From a bacterium (GTDB lineage: Bacteria; Planctomycetota; Planctomycetia; Pirellulales; Pirellulaceae): a stretch of 64,000 nt of DNA. The notes under the pieces are model-generated. The model had not been told where the DNA came from. It did no database searches and saw nothing but the letters and a program-made list of their open reading frames with translations. Shown here piece after piece: positions 38,001 through 53,000 of this stretch (the first letter of the stretch is position 1; the number at the start of each line of letters is the position of its first letter). The stretch covers positions 305,604-369,603 of the forward strand of contig JAUIGN010000004.1 of NCBI GenBank assembly GCA_030430075.1, read 5' to 3'. Both the position numbers and the translations under genes were made by a program.

Positions 38001-41000
38001 TCGACACGCGGACGCCGATCTGGCGGGACTGATCGCCGTCGCCCAGACCCAGGTCCACCAGGTCCTGCCACGCCAAGTTCGGCTGCTGACCAAACGCGTC
38101 CTCGAACAGCCCGTCCCCGTTGAGGTCCCAGGCAAACGACGCCGTGGGCAACGGCGTGCCGAATACCTGCGTGGCCGTGGCATCGAGCTGCAGCGGCTCT
38201 CCTTCACTGATGGTATAGTCGCCGCCCGCATCGGCCAGCACGGCTGTACCCAGCCGGACGTAGTCCTCGATGAGAAAATAGTTGACGCTTCCGGTGGCAC
38301 CGCCATCGTTGATCGTAACACTGCCGTTGGGCGTTAGCGGGCTGAGCGGTGAGGTTAGCGATCCCTGCGGCGCGTAAAATTCGAGTTGGTCGCCGGGTGA
38401 CGACGTGGGATCATTCCCCACCACGGTGACCAGGGCGGTTGCGGCAAGCTGCGAGCCGTCTACGTAAAACGAGTCGGCATCCTCCTGGCCGGCGAGTGTG
38501 AGCGTGCCGCCGTGATCCACCGACAGGATTTCGAATCGATCGCGTCCAGTGTTCCCCGTGACGACGATGTTGGCGCCGATCCGGGTGCCGAATACCGAGA
38601 CCACGTCGTCGCCCCCGCCAAGCGTGACGGTGTCATGAAACGCTTCCCGGAACGCGACGGCGTCGTTGCCGCCGCCACTGTCGATTGAGAGATTCAAGGT
38701 GCGAGGCGCCACCGAGATCGTGTCACCCCCGTCCCCCGTCGTCACACCCAGGCCTCGCCCACTGCCGCTGTCGATGCCACTGAACTCGACCTGGTAAGAG
38801 AGCGGCTGGGAATCCGCATCCTGAACTTGATACGAAGCGATCCCTCCGGGCAGCCCCGGGCGGCCACTGCTGCCGACGTAGACGTGTTGGCTGTCCGGGC
38901 TGAAGGCGATCGACAAGGGGCCGGCGAGGCCGACGCCGCCAAAGCGACCGTCTTCCAGCGTGCCGCCCAAGGACAGTTGCCCGTTGGACTCGGCGCGGTT
39001 GAAGACGGCAATGACGTCGTCGGTCGGCGAAGCTGCGACAACGCGCCGCCCGTCGGGCGAAACAGCGATTGACGAGAAGTCGGTCACGCCGTCAACCGTA
39101 AGCGTCTGTCGATGAAGATAGATGGGGCGCGTCGTGCTGCAGAACGGACAAACAACGCCCTCGTAAACTCGTATTCCACCATCTCGACTGGTGACGTACA
39201 GGTACTTCCCATCGGCGGTGGCCGCGGCTTGGCCAGGTTGCGCCCCGATCCCGGTATTGTTGATCACCGGGTCGAATTCCCCCGTTCCCCGGATTTGGAA
39301 ACTGTTGTTTCCCGGCAGGGCTGTGAAGAACAGGGTGCCAAAATTGAGAACCGGGTCGGGGAAGGTCAGGCCATGGGCGATCTCCCCCGGCACGTAGAAG
39401 ATCTCGTGCAGGAAGGTGAGTTCCCCGGTCGCCGAATTCCGGGCGAAGATGCCCGCCTTGTCGCGCAGCGTGCCTTGTACATTGGCGTCGTTCGGGGCCG
39501 TCACCACCACGCGGTTGCCGCCGGCATTCACGGAAACGCTGCTCGCATTCGCCAAGGCGGTGATGCCGCCCGCATTGCTGACGGGGTTGTCGACCAGCGT
39601 TTGCTTAAGCGACAACAGGCCGCCGGCAAAGTCGTAAACGGAGACCGAATTGCCGGTCGGACTGGTCACATAGACATGGTTTCCGTCGGGGCTGATCGCG
39701 AGCCCGCTGGCGGCGTCGACTTCCGGGCCGGTGTGCGTTGAAACCAGCGTCAGTTCGCCGCCCTCCGCACGGGCCAGCACGACGATCTTGTCTCGTGACG
39801 GACTGATGCCGAGCACGTACGCGCCGTCCGGGCTGACAACCAGCGATGTCAGTTCATCGACGCCGATCGTCACCTCGGAATCGAAGTCGATCGATGCCAG
39901 CAGCACGTCGCGTTCGGACAGCGTCACGTCATCGCCCGTGACCGTCACGTTCCAGGCACCGTCAAGCTGATTAACGACGTCCAGTCGATCGGACCCGCTG
40001 CCCGCTTGAATCACCGTTCGGTCGGCACCCAAGGCGCTCGTGATCAACTGCCCGTCGAAGCGAATTTCATCGGCGTTGGTGTGCGACCAGTCACCGCCAA
40101 CATTGCTTGCCGAGTTATCGATCGTGAGCGTTTCGACCGCCGCCAGCATGCCGGCCAGTGGGTTGTGGGGTTGCACCAGTTCGCTGGGAATGCCGTCCAT
40201 CGTGACGGTGATCGTGTCTTCACCGGCTTCGCCGATCACGGTCAGGCCGCCACCTGCCGGTGCGTCGCCGCTGGTCGAAGTAACGGTTGCCAGCACGTCG
40301 TCGTCACCGTCGCCGCCGGTGATGGTCAGCCGGGTGTCCAACTGAATCTCGGGCAACTCGAAATGATCATTGCCGGCCCCGAGCGCCACCCCCAGCGACT
40401 CGACATCCGACGGGAATGCCAACCCGATGTCCGCAACGCCATCGAGCGTCAGCGAGGCGGTGCCCGCCGCCGCGTTCGATTGGTACTGCCCGGTCAAGTG
40501 CGACGTGGCCGCGGTCCGGTCGATCAGCACCGCGTCGCCGCTCCCTGGGCCACCCACGAATCCTACGGTCCCTTCGCCTGCAAGCACGTTCAACGTATCG
40601 TCGTCAGCGCCGCCATCGAGGACGCCAATGGTGGTGATTCCCTGGACCGTGAACTGATCGCTTCCCGGACCACCGTCGACCATGCGGAACGTGCCGGCTG
40701 CGGTGAAGGTTACGTCATCGAGGGCAGGTCCCAGCAGCAGGTCGATGTTTGCAAACTCGGCCGGGTCAAATGTGATGTCGCCGTCGGCATCGGGACCGCG
40801 GACGATTCCGAAGCCGATGTGGCGGGGCCGTGCCTGGCCGGCCGCACTGGCCGAATCATCCAGCACCAGCAGATTGTCGCCGCCAGTCGCCGCCAGTTGG
40901 AGATTGCCGTCGACCTCCGACAACGTCGCCGGCGACCCGCCGATCGTGACCGTGTTGCCGCCACCTGGCGTGAAGATCGCGGCGGCTGCACGAATCCTGC

Positions 41001-44000
41001 CGATCGCCAGCTGGTGAGCGCCCAAGGGGCCCAGGGTCAGGACGAGTTGCGTGGTTGGCCCGACGTCGAGCAGGCGGACACCGTCGCCGGTCAACAGACC
41101 GTCGTCAAGGTGCCATTCACCTCCGCCGCCAGCGGTCTGTTCAAACTCCGTTCGCTCGACAGCCACGGCCGTGAGCAGCGTATCGCTCGGCAACGGCGGG
41201 GCGACGCCGGTCGCGGGGCCGGCGAGGACCGCCGTGACCAGGTCGTCACCGGCCCCGCCGTCAACGGTCACCAGCGACGAGCTCAGCGCGGCGTTGACGG
41301 CGTCGTCTCCGGGACCGGTTGCGACGGTCACGCGTGCGGCGCTGCCGCGCGCGGCAAGCAAGACGGTGTCATCGTCGTCGCCGGTAGCGACTTCCACCAG
41401 GTTCGCGGTGAGCTGGCCGTTTGCCTCGATGTGGCTGCCGGTGAGATCCGCGTCGTCAATGTCGCCCTCGAGCGAGATCGTCGTGGCAGCCTCGATCGCC
41501 GCATCGACATCAATGAGAAGATCATCTCCCGCCAGCAACTCGACGTCCGCGGTGCCGGACCGCACGACAGCGCCGGGGCCGAGCACGATATCCTGGCCGG
41601 ACGTCGAACGGTCGGCGGCTGCCAACTGCACGGGACCGTCGGTCGCCACGACCGACGCGACATTCAACCCGTCCTCGGTGTCGGCCAGCCAAACGCCGAG
41701 CGGCGCGGACACCGTGAGCCCGGCGGGACCGGTTGCGTTGATATCCAGCGGATTGTCCGACGCGCCGATCGATTCGCAAAGCGACATCAGGTGAATGGCG
41801 CGTGCCTCAATTTCGGCGGCGGCATCGACGTTGCCGTCCTGGATCGGGCCCTCGCTCGTTAGCGCCACCGTGCCCGCCGGGGCGGCCAGAAATCCTCGCG
41901 ATACGCCCGCGTTGGCCGGATGGAAGCCGGTCATGCCGGTCAGCAAACCGATCGCGATGGTCTCTTCCGCCGCGGTCAGGTTGACGTCGGCCGTTTCCGA
42001 GGTTGCCCGGTAGATCTGATAGCTGCCGCTGGTCGGGTGAAAGACCTGGTCGAAGGCTAACGGGCCACCGGACGCGTCGGCCGTGACTTCCAGGACGTAG
42101 CTTTGTGCGATGGTGGCCTCCAGGTGGCCGGCCGCCGCAAGATTCAACACGAAGCCATCGATCGTCTCGGTCGGGTCAACCGGATCACCGGTTGCCGTGT
42201 TTGTTGCGTTGAGGATCCCGGTTACGTTCAGGTAGATCGCTCCGTCGGAGCCGGCGATCAGTTCCGCAGGGGAGATGGCCGGGCTGCCACCGGATGTGAA
42301 CTTGTTTCGAATCAAACGCACATCGAACGGTGCCGAAATGCTGCCGATGTCGCCGGCGGACTGCAGATTCACGTAGCCGGCGTCGGCCGCTTCGAGGTAA
42401 ACCGCAGGATCGGTCGCGACAATTCCTCCACCGTGGTTCGAGACGTCGATCGTGCCGCCCAGGCTGCTGATCGGTTTGGTGAACACCACGTCGCCGGCAC
42501 CGTGGTTGGTAATGTCCAGCGAACCCGTGGCCGCGGCGGCGTTGCCGATTTCATACCGCTGGCCGGTTGCGAACTGAAAGCGGAAGTCGGGTTCACTGTC
42601 GCTGTCGTCCGCCGCGGTGATATCCGAGAAGACCAGGTCGCGGTTGGAGTGGTTGACGACGGTCAGGTCGGGCACGCTGCTGATGCTGATTCGCGGATTG
42701 CCCTTCAGTTCGCCGCGCGGCACCAGAAACGCCATCTTGACCGGCGCCGATACGTCAATGTCGCCGACCTGGACCTCGTTCGCGGTGACCGTGGCCGCCA
42801 CGTTGCTGGCAGGATCGATGCTGCCGTCCGCATGGACGATCAGCAGTCCGTCCACCGGCTGCACACCCGTGATGTCGCCGTTCATGTTGATCTTGTCGTC
42901 GATCACCAGGCCGGCGCCGCTGGTCGTGGGAAATGTCGCGGCACCGACCAGCACCTCTTCGAAGGTCGTCACAACGGTGATCACGGCCGTGGTGACGATT
43001 TCACAGAAGGCGCCCAGAAAGCCCGGCAGCCACTCGCAGACTTCCTCCTGGATAAACTCGGTGACTTCCCGCACCACTTCCAGCACCTGGGTGACCAAGG
43101 TGGTCGCAACGGTCTCCGGTTGGCGAACCAGCACTTGCGTGGTCGCGGCCTGCACGGTGAGATCGCTGGTACGGAGATTCGAGCCGGCCCGGCCTTCCAC
43201 GGTCGCTGCGAAGAACGCCTCGCCGTCGGCATGGGCGCGGGCTTCACCCAGGAAGCCGCCGGCGTCTCCCTGAGCACGTGGGTTGGCCACCAGGTTGGCG
43301 CCGGAACCGGCGGTCGCGCGACGATTGATTGCGTCGACAACAATCACCCTGGCGTCTACAACGGCTCCCGGAGCAATGGTGACGTTGGCCGTCGCCGGAT
43401 CACTGCTGGTGCCGACGTTCAAGGTGGCCAGGGAAGTGGCGAAGGCACCGGCGACGTCCGCTGCCGCGATGGCCTCGGCGACCGCCTCGGCGTCCAGCCG
43501 ATTGTCAGCCAGGATCGTCACGGTCTCGCCACGGACGAGGGCGTTGTCCGCCAGTCGGACGTTGGCGTCGCTGTCGACGCTGACAAACGTCGCACTGGTG
43601 GCACTGTTGGCGAAGACGCCGCCTGTGGTCATCGTGTTCTGATTGTCAATGTTGGTCTCGGCCACGGCAGTGACATTGGCCGCCTCGCCGGCCAGCACGC
43701 CGGCACCGGCACCGACCAACGTCTCAGCTCGGTTCCCGACCGTGATGTCGAGCCCTGACCCGGCGACGGCAGCGATCGACGGCAGCGTGAGTTCGCTGAG
43801 GCTGCCGGCAAAGAGATCCTTGAAGAAGTCGCTCAATGTGGTCCCGGCACCGCCCTCGAGATGCGCGTCGACTGCCACGTGGCTGTGCGAGTGAACCAGG
43901 GCATTGCGGCCGGCAGTCAGGCTCGCACCCGGTTGGAGTTCGGTGGTGGCGTACGCGTCGAGCGACAGTGTGGATGCCGTCGAGCCGGTCGTTACGACAC

Positions 44001-47000
44001 CGTTCAGGTCGGCGTCCACGTGAGTCGCGAGCCGCGTTGTGCCCAGCGATTGGACTTCGATGTCGCGACCTGCCAGGCTGGCGTCGGTACCGATCCTCGC
44101 GTCAATCCGCGGGTTGCCGGACGCATTGGCTTCCGCACCGCCCGTGCCGAACAGGCTGGCGCCGGTCGATGCGCCGGCCGTGGCGAAGGCCTGATGTGCA
44201 GGCAGCGGTTGACCGTCGGCGGCCGTGTTGAACCGCGACCTGACGATGATGTCACCACCGGCGTCGATCGCCGCGCCGGCGCCGACCGATGACTCGACGG
44301 TAGGCGACAGGCTGCTCTCTGATTGCGACGCGCCGATTCCGACGGCGCTCACGCCGGCCGCGACGCCTTGAGCGTCCGCGTCACTGTCGGCTCGTCCGAT
44401 CGCCCCGATCACCACGTCGCCACTGACGTCCGTGGAACGGCCGTCACGAATTCGGGCCGAGATATACGGGGCGGCAGCGGATGTGGCCATCGACGACGCG
44501 CCGTTGAAGCCGGTTACCAGTCCACCAGCCGTCGCGGCCGACACGGCATCGGCGCCGTGATCGCTTTCCGCCCGGATCATCAGCGTGCCGCCCTGCAGGA
44601 CGTCGCCGTCCAGCCAGGCTGCCGTCGTGCCGCTCGATTCGGCTTCGGCCTCGGTGGCGCCGACCGACAGCGCTCCCACGCCAGTCACTGCCAGGCCGCG
44701 TGCGACCGCTTCAGCCCGGTTGTCGGCCAACGCGCGGACGGTGATCGTGCTGCCGGGCCCCGCCGTCAACTGCGCGCCGTCGTCGACATAGGCAGTCACG
44801 ACAGGCGAGTTCTCTGCGGCGGCGACGGCGCCGACCCCTGCGCCCACGCCGACCAGCGCGCCGGCGGAGGCTTCGGCAAGTGCGCGCGTGGGTTGGTGCA
44901 ACGGGTTGCCGTCCCGGTCGACGTTGTGGAGCGTCTCGACGGTGATGTCGCCGCCGGCGTTAATCGTCGCACCCGCGCCGATGAATGTGCTGATCGTCGG
45001 TTGGAACGACGCTTGTGATTTCGACAGCCCGACGGACAGGAGCAGCGAACCGGCGATCCCCCGTGTTTCCGCCACGGCCGAGCCCTCGGACAAGGTGCGG
45101 ATGGCGAAATCACCGCCGACGGTGATGTTGCTGTCGGGGCTGACAAATGTACGGATCGTCGGTGTGACGATGGCATTCGCAGAGACGCCCGTCCCGCCGG
45201 CTGGACCGATGGCCAGCGCTTCACCGATGGCCACCGCTTCGTTGATCGTGTGCAGTTCGAGTACCAGGTCGCCGTCGTGCACGATCGTGCCACCCAGGAA
45301 GACATCGACGCTGCCGCCGATCTCTGCCCGCGCGTCGACGACTCCGATCGGTGCGGCAATGCCGTCCAAGCCGCCGCCGATCGCGCGGACAATATGAGTC
45401 GATTCGACTCGGATGACGACGTCCTGGCCGGCACCGGACTGCAAGCGGGAACCGGAACCAAGATTGATCCGGATGTTGGGCGCGACGGTCGCCGCAACGT
45501 TGATCGAGCTGGCGATGCCGGTGAAGCCCTCTCCCGGCTGATCGGCGACAAACCGCGTGTAGTTTGCGCCCCGGTTGCGGAGCGAATCGTGGTCGCCCAG
45601 GTCGTCGCTGGTAACGTAGTGGACTTCGTCCGCCTCGTCGCCGCCAGGCTCGGCGTCAGCAGCTTGCTCGGTGGCCGGAACGCGGCGTCGGCCTTCGGCG
45701 ATATATCGATGCATCAGGTCGTCAGGATCATCGACATCGTGTAATCCAATGACGTGTCCCAGTTCGTGCAGCAGAACCGTCAGCAGATCGATCCCGCCTG
45801 CCGCGTCGCCGTCGTCGGCGATCCACGCGGTCGAATTGTCGACCGTGAATTCCTCATCCAGACCCGGCGTGGGGTCGACAAACCAACCGTAGGCGTTGGC
45901 GTCGCGGTCGATCGTGATCAAGTTTCCAGAGGCCGCCGCGATGTGGCCGTCGGACAAGTCTCCGACCCGGTATTCGACCTCGCCAAGACGCGTTTGTTGT
46001 TGTTCCGAGAGGCCACTGACGGACCAGCGAGCAACCGCGGACTCGGCGATGCCTTGAATCTCCGCAAGCCCGACCAGGCCGACGCCCGAGTCATCGCCGC
46101 TCGGTTGCGCGCCGGGCACCAGGCGGATCGGCGAGCCGTCCAGGACGTTGACGGTGATCGTCTGTGTATCGACCCCACCTCGTCCATCGTCCGCCTTGAC
46201 CGTCAATTGGTACTCGTTGTCCGCTTCGTCGCCCGTTTCAAAGACGGGGGCCGAGTTGAAGTGGAGTTCGCCGGTCCCGCCAAGCGTGAACAGAGCAGCA
46301 TCGTCGCCGGGGATCAGCGACAGCGTGAGCGGGTCGCCATCGGCGTCGGTGGCATTGACGGTCAGGACGAGCGTGTTGCCTTCGCTGACGTTCGCTTCCG
46401 CCGGGCTGGTAATCAAGGGAGCGACATTTCCCAGGGATGCGATCGCCTTCGGCGCCAGGTCGCGGAGGGCGACGTTGTCCGGGACGATTGACTGGTCGAC
46501 GAAGGTATGCATTGCATTGCCGCCGCCGGCCGCCAGCGTCGCACCGGTCCCGATGTCAACCTGCAGCGTCGGATTCGATCGACCGCCGTCTCCGGCGTCG
46601 CAGGTCGGCCAACTGGGAACACTATCGTTGCAGATCGGTATCAACGCCCCGGCTTCGGCTCGCGGGGTCGCGGACGTTTCCGCAATCGCCAGCGTGTACA
46701 CGTCGCCGGCCGCTTGGACGTTCGCGTTCGCACCGACGGTGGCTGAGATGATGGGCTCGACGACCGCCGGCGCGGCCGCGCCGCCGCCCCCGATGCCGAT
46801 CGAGAATGCGCCGGCGTCTGTGGTCGCCCGATGCCAGGCCACGGCCATATTCACGAGCCGATCGTCGCTCGCGTCACCGGCGTTGACCGTGCCGTCGATC
46901 CGCGACGTGACCTGGCCGTCGGCATTCCCGAAAGCTTCCGCGGAGCCGACGCTGATGACGCCCACGGCGGTGCTCTCGGCAAAGGCATCCATGTCGACAA

Positions 47001-50000
47001 ACGACTCAGCCAGCACGATCACGTCGCCCTGGGAAGTGACGTCGGCCGCGGAGCCGATTGCGGCATCGAGCTGCGGAGTCGCGTTGGCGACGCTGACTGC
47101 CCCTGCGTCACCGTTCAGCAGCCCACCGGAACCGGTTGTTGCATCCGCCCGCGATTGCACGTCCTGCCGGACCAATGTGCCATCCTCGTCGACAACGTTG
47201 TGTAGTGACTGCACCACGACCGAACCGTCGGCAACAACGATCGAATCGCCCTGGACCGCGGCGTTGATGGTCGGGTTCACAATGGCATTGGCATAGGTCA
47301 GGCCGACGGCGACGCCGACGGTGAATGCCACGCCCGTCGCCGTGGCGTCGGCTTCGGCGAGACCGGTGGCGCGGATCACCACATCACCCTGCATGGGCTC
47401 GGCCGCACTGCCGATCTGTGCACCGTCGGCCGTCGCGGAGATCGTCGGTTCGACTTTCGCCGTGGCGCTGTTGGTCGACACCACGCCGCCCAAGCCCGCG
47501 CCGCCCGCCACGGCGACGGTCGTCGAGCCTGCCTGGCCGGAGTTGGCGGCGCCGATCAGGAGGTCCTGGCCGTGAACCGTGCCTCGCAGCGTCGCCCGCG
47601 TGGTGCCGTCGATTACGGCTTCGCCGATCGAGATGCCGATGGCGCCGACGATGATTCCACCGCTGATGGCCACGCCGGTCACGTCGGCGTTGGCCGTCTG
47701 ATCGCTGACCGCGCGGGCCTGGATGGCGCGAGCCCGCAGATCGGCGTCCGCCTTGATTTCGGCGGCGACTTCACCGCCGATCGTCGACGTCGACCCTCCA
47801 CCGGCTCCGGCACCTCCCGCACCGCCGACGGCGACCGACGTGATCACCGCCAGGGCGTCTGCGTGGGCGGTCGAGGTGGCGACGACGTGAATCTCGCCGC
47901 TGGTGGACGTGACCGTGCCGGCGAGTTCCGCGATGACCGTGTTGTCGACTTGATTCGTGTTGATCGAACCGCCGACCGAGGCACCGATCGCACCAACGGC
48001 CAGCGTGAAGGCACCGGTAAACGAATGGATGGTCGCCCCGTCGTCGGCGGTCACCCGAACGTCATCCCGTACCGCGGCATCGTTGGCGTCCAACCGTGCT
48101 GCGATCGTATTGGCAATCGTATTGGTGGCAAACGCGCCCCCTCCGCTGAATGACAGGCTGGCGAACGAAATGCTCACACTCAACGCAGCGGCCACGCCAA
48201 CCGACTGGATTTCACTATCCGAGCGAGCCAGGATGTCGACGCCGCCCGCTCCGGTGTCGATGATCGCATCGGCGACTTCGGCGATGGTCCGGTTGGCGAT
48301 TGTGTTCTCAGCCGTGACCAGGGCCGCGGCGACTGAGGCAGAGACGCCGGTCGTGCCGGTGACGGCCATGGCCCCTCCGACACCGGACACGGAGATCTTG
48401 GCCTGATCGTCTGCGGTGACGTGGACCGAGCCGGCCTGCGAAGTGGCGGCGGCGGACCTCCCGCCGGTTGCCGAGTTGCCGACAATCCGGGCGTCAATCT
48501 CGTTTGAGATGTCGTTGGTCGCGAAGACGCCGGCGGCGGCACCCGAACCTGACACGCCTCCGCCCACGCTGATGCTGACCGCAGCCGCGGCACCGATCCC
48601 GACCGATGAGATTTCCGCGCTGGATGCGGCCCCGACGTCGATGTCGCCGTGCGCGGTCACGGTTGCATCGGCAACCACCGCGATAACCCGGTTCTCGATG
48701 ATGTTCTTGGCGATCGCTGCGCCTACCGATAGCGATCCCGCCGCGCCACCGACGCCGGTCACAGCCACCGCCAAGGCACCGCCACCCGCATCCAGATGGA
48801 TCTTCGAACGGTCGGTGGCGGCAACTTCGATGCGGCCTGTTTCGGCAACCAGATCAGCGTCGCGGACGGCCGCTTCGACAGTCTGCCGGATTGTGTTGCC
48901 GGCCCCGGCGCCGCCGGCGGCGATCGCACCCGTAAAGCCAACACCACCCGTTCCCGCGGCGGCGCCGGCGCCGCCGATCGCCAGGGCGTCGACGGCGGCT
49001 GTCGAGTCGGCGTGGACCAGGATGTTGTCCCCGGCCGCCACGTCGCTCTCAATCGTCGCCTTGACGGCATGGCCGGAAAGGAGGCCGATCTCGTTAATGG
49101 CAGTGCCGATGCCGACCGAGCCGGCCGCCGTCGCGCCGGTCCCCAGGTTGGCGGCCAGCGAAACGGCCACGCCACCCGCGTCGGCGACGATCGCCGAGTT
49201 GTCCTCGGCCGTGACCTCGATCGACGTACCGGCGCGCACCCCTGCATCCCCGCCCGTCCCCAGGCCTCCGTCGATCGTCGCTGCGACGACGTTGTTGATG
49301 GCATTGATCACTCCCGCGCCGGCGCCGGCTAACGCCGCGGTGATGCCGTTGCCCCCGGATCCGGCGCCCGCGCCCGAGCCGCCGATGGCCAAGGCCTTGA
49401 TCCTGGCCCGTTTGGTGATCAAACGGTGATTCGCGTCAGCACCCGTTCCGTCCACCGCGATCACCGGCGGCTCGTCGCGGAGGGCTTCTTCCCGCGTGGT
49501 AGCCAACTGAATCGTGTTTGCATCCACGCGCACCGCGTAATACTCGGTGCCGACAACCAGCCCGCCCAGCGGCGTGCCGTCCGTTTCGTACCGGACGCGG
49601 TCCCCGGTTGCCAACTTGTGATCTGCCAGGAAGATCGTGTGGCTGGACGAGGTTACGGAATCCGGTTCAAAAGAGAGCTCACGGTCGTCGGCCGAGTGTC
49701 CCTCGGCCGCGACTCGAATCGCGCCCGCGGCGTTGACCAGCGATCCGCCGGCGACGGCGGCTCGAGCCCCGTTGTTGATGTCGTTGACCACGACCGAGGC
49801 ACCGACCGAGGCGGCACCGGTCCCGCCGCTGCCGGTTGTCCCCGCCAGCGCCAGCGAAACGCCCCCTGCGTCGCCGCTGGTCTGGGAAGCGTCCGTGGCC
49901 GTGACCCGGACGTCGCCCCCTGCCTGGACCTGCGACGGGCCGTCGACAACCGCTTCGACAACCAGCTGGATTCGATTGTCGATCCCCGCGCCGGCACCTG

Positions 50001-53000
50001 CCAGTGCGCCGGTCAGCCCACCACTGGCCGAGCCCGAACCGGCGATCGCGCCGCCGATCGCCAACGCGTCAATTACGGCGGTGGACGATGCGTCGACCGT
50101 GATGTCGTTGGCGGCGGCGACGGAGGCCAGATCGATTGCCGCTCGCACCAGGTAGCCACCGTTCTTGCCGATCTGATTGATGACCACGGCGGCGCCGAGC
50201 GCCCCGGAACCGGTCGCTCCCATGCCGCCGGTGCCGATGGCGGCGGACAGCGCAACACCACCGGCGTCCGCCAGGATTGCCGATTGATCGTCGACCGTGA
50301 CGTGAACATCGCGACCCGCCTGGACGTCGGCGCCGCCGCTGATCTCCGCAACGACGGTCGCATCGATTGTGTTCCGCGTCCCCGCGCCGGCCCCGGCAAA
50401 CGCGCCGGTCGTCCCGGTCCCTGCCGTACCCGCTCCGGCGACCGCGCCGCCGATCGCCAGGGCGTCAATTTCATTTCGGGCCTGCGTGGCGACAACAACG
50501 TCGCGATCGGCCGCGACACTGCTGTGGATGGACGCCTCGATTCTCTGGCCGGCACCCGAGCCAATCCGGTTGAAAGCCAGGCCGATGCCGGCCGACCCCG
50601 CGCCGGTTCCGCCACCCGTTCCGGTAGCAGCCGCAACGGCCGCGGCCACGCCGCCGGCGTCCGCCACGATCGTCGAGGTATCACTGGCGCTGACCCGGAC
50701 ATCCCCGCCGGCGCGGACGCCCGCCACGTCGGCGGCCCGATCTCCGCCATCGATCATGGCGACGACGGTGTTGTCGATCTGGTTGACGGCGGCCGCACCG
50801 GCCCCCGCGACGGCGGCCGTGACGCCGTCGCCCGTCGACCCCGCACCGGCACCACTACCGCCGATCGACAGCGCCTGGATCCGCGCTCCCACGACGTCCA
50901 GACGATGGCTGCCGCTGGTCCCGGCGAGGAGAGGCGGAATCACCAGCCGAGTTCCCGCGATCGCGTCTTCCTTGGTTATTGCGAGCCCGACGGTGTTGTC
51001 ATCGACGCGGACAACATAATAGGTCGTCCCGCTGACCAACCCCGTGATGGGATTGGCCGTATCACTGCCTTCATAGCGGACACGATCGCCGCTCTGCAGT
51101 CCGTGGCCGGTGATCGTGATCGTGTCCGACGAAGGGTCGACATCGTCTTTGGAGAATTCGATCGACCGGTCGACGGTCGGTTCCGCCTGCGCACTGACCA
51201 GGATGCTGCCACCCGCGGTGACCAGTGACGAGGTGGCAATGGCGGCCTGGGTGGTATTGCTGATTTCGTTAACGGCGATTGAGACACCGACCGAGCCCGC
51301 GCCGGTACCCGATCCACCGCCACCCGTGCCGGCCGCAACGGCCAGCGAAACCGCGCCGGATGTGGCCAGGATCCGCGAGGCATCGGTTGCCGAAAGTTGC
51401 ACGTCGCCGCCGGCGGTTACGTCGCTGCCCTGGCGGATGGCGGCGGAGATCTCAGCGTGAATCAAGTTGCCCGTCCCCGCACCCGCGCCGGAAAACGCGC
51501 CGACGAAGCCGGATCCCGTCGAGCCGGCACCCGCACCGGCGCCGCCGATCGCCAGTGCCTGGATGAACGTTGTCGACACCGCGGTGACCGACACATCGCC
51601 GCCGACGTCGACCACCGAGTTTTCGAGGTAGGCCTCGGTGGCATGCCGACCCAGCGAGCCAATCTCGTTAACCGCGACGCCGGCTCCCACGGAGGCCGCC
51701 GCTGCGGCGCCGCTGCCGGTCGCGTCGGCTACCGAGATGGCAAACCCGCCGGCGACGCCCAGGATCCGAGCATCGCTGGTCGCTGCGACATCGACGGAAC
51801 TGGTTGGCGAAGGGCCGATTTGGCTACCGGCGATGCCTGCCACGACTTCCACGTCGACGTAGTTGAACGCCAGCGCCCCGCCGAGCGCCCCGGCGCCGGC
51901 GCTGCCCGCGGAACTGCTCGCCCCGGCCCCCGCGCCGCCGATCGTCACGGCGTCGATCACGGTCTTGTCATCGGCCGCGACCGTGATGTCACCGGCCGCC
52001 ACCAGTTCGACATGCTCCAACTCCGCGGCGACACGTCCGCTGACCCGGTTCAACGATACCGAACCGGCAAACGCGACCGACGCGCTCGTCCCGTCGCTCC
52101 GCGCCGCCGCGATCGCCACGCCGCCGGTCACTCCCAAGACCCGGGCTTCGTCGGTGCTGGCCCGGACCGCCAAGGCTGGGGTTTCCAGGATGCGGGCGCC
52201 GACCAGCAATGCCTCCGTGGTCAGGTCGAGCGTGTTGCGGGCAAAGGCGCCGGCGACGCCGACGGCCGTTTTGGAACCTCCCGATACCGCCTCCTCGTCG
52301 ATCGCCAGGGTGAGCGCGCCGCCGATCGTGATTAACTTCGTCTTGTTTCGACCGTCGATCGAGATGCCTCCGTCAGGGATCGGCACCGTCGTGGTTTCGC
52401 CCCCGTCAGGAACCCGGACGAAACCGGTGGCGATTTCGCCGTCGTCGTTGAGGTAGGCTTGGGTGACGTCGGTGACGCGCTGGCTGAGGCCGACGCCCGA
52501 GACACCAACGGAAACGTTGGGCGGATCGAACGGGTCGCGGTCATCTTCTGAATCCTGGCCGGCCAGGTCGGAGACGATCGCTCCCGCAACACCAATGCTC
52601 CACAGCGTTCCGCCGGCGGTCGCCTCGATCTGCAGAGAGGCGGCTTCGATCGACGTTCCGTCGCTGCCAACCGACATGTCGTCCGCGGTGCGGCGGTTGC
52701 CGACAACCGCGACGGTTTTCCGGTCAAGTTCAGTGATGCCGACGCTGACGCCGATGCCCACTTCGCGGGCGGCTTGCACGGCGCCGGTGAGGTTGATCAC
52801 GTCGGCCTGGCTATCCGCCTTTACGGAGACCGGTCCTCCCAGAAGTTGCACGCCGCTCGCCACGTGGGCCAGTGTGTCACCCCGATGTTCGACGTAGGAA
52901 AAACTGCCGGCCACGCCGATCTTGCCCGAATCGCCGCCGGTCTGCGCGAAGTCGAAGGAATACAGTGCTTCCGTTGCCGTGACGTTCAGTGAGCCGTCGA

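Noticed and set aside
40006..51228. Several 300-620-codon plus-strand frames opposite the giant gene
   Set aside because: They follow the repeat structure and composition of the minus-strand gene and have no domain of their own.
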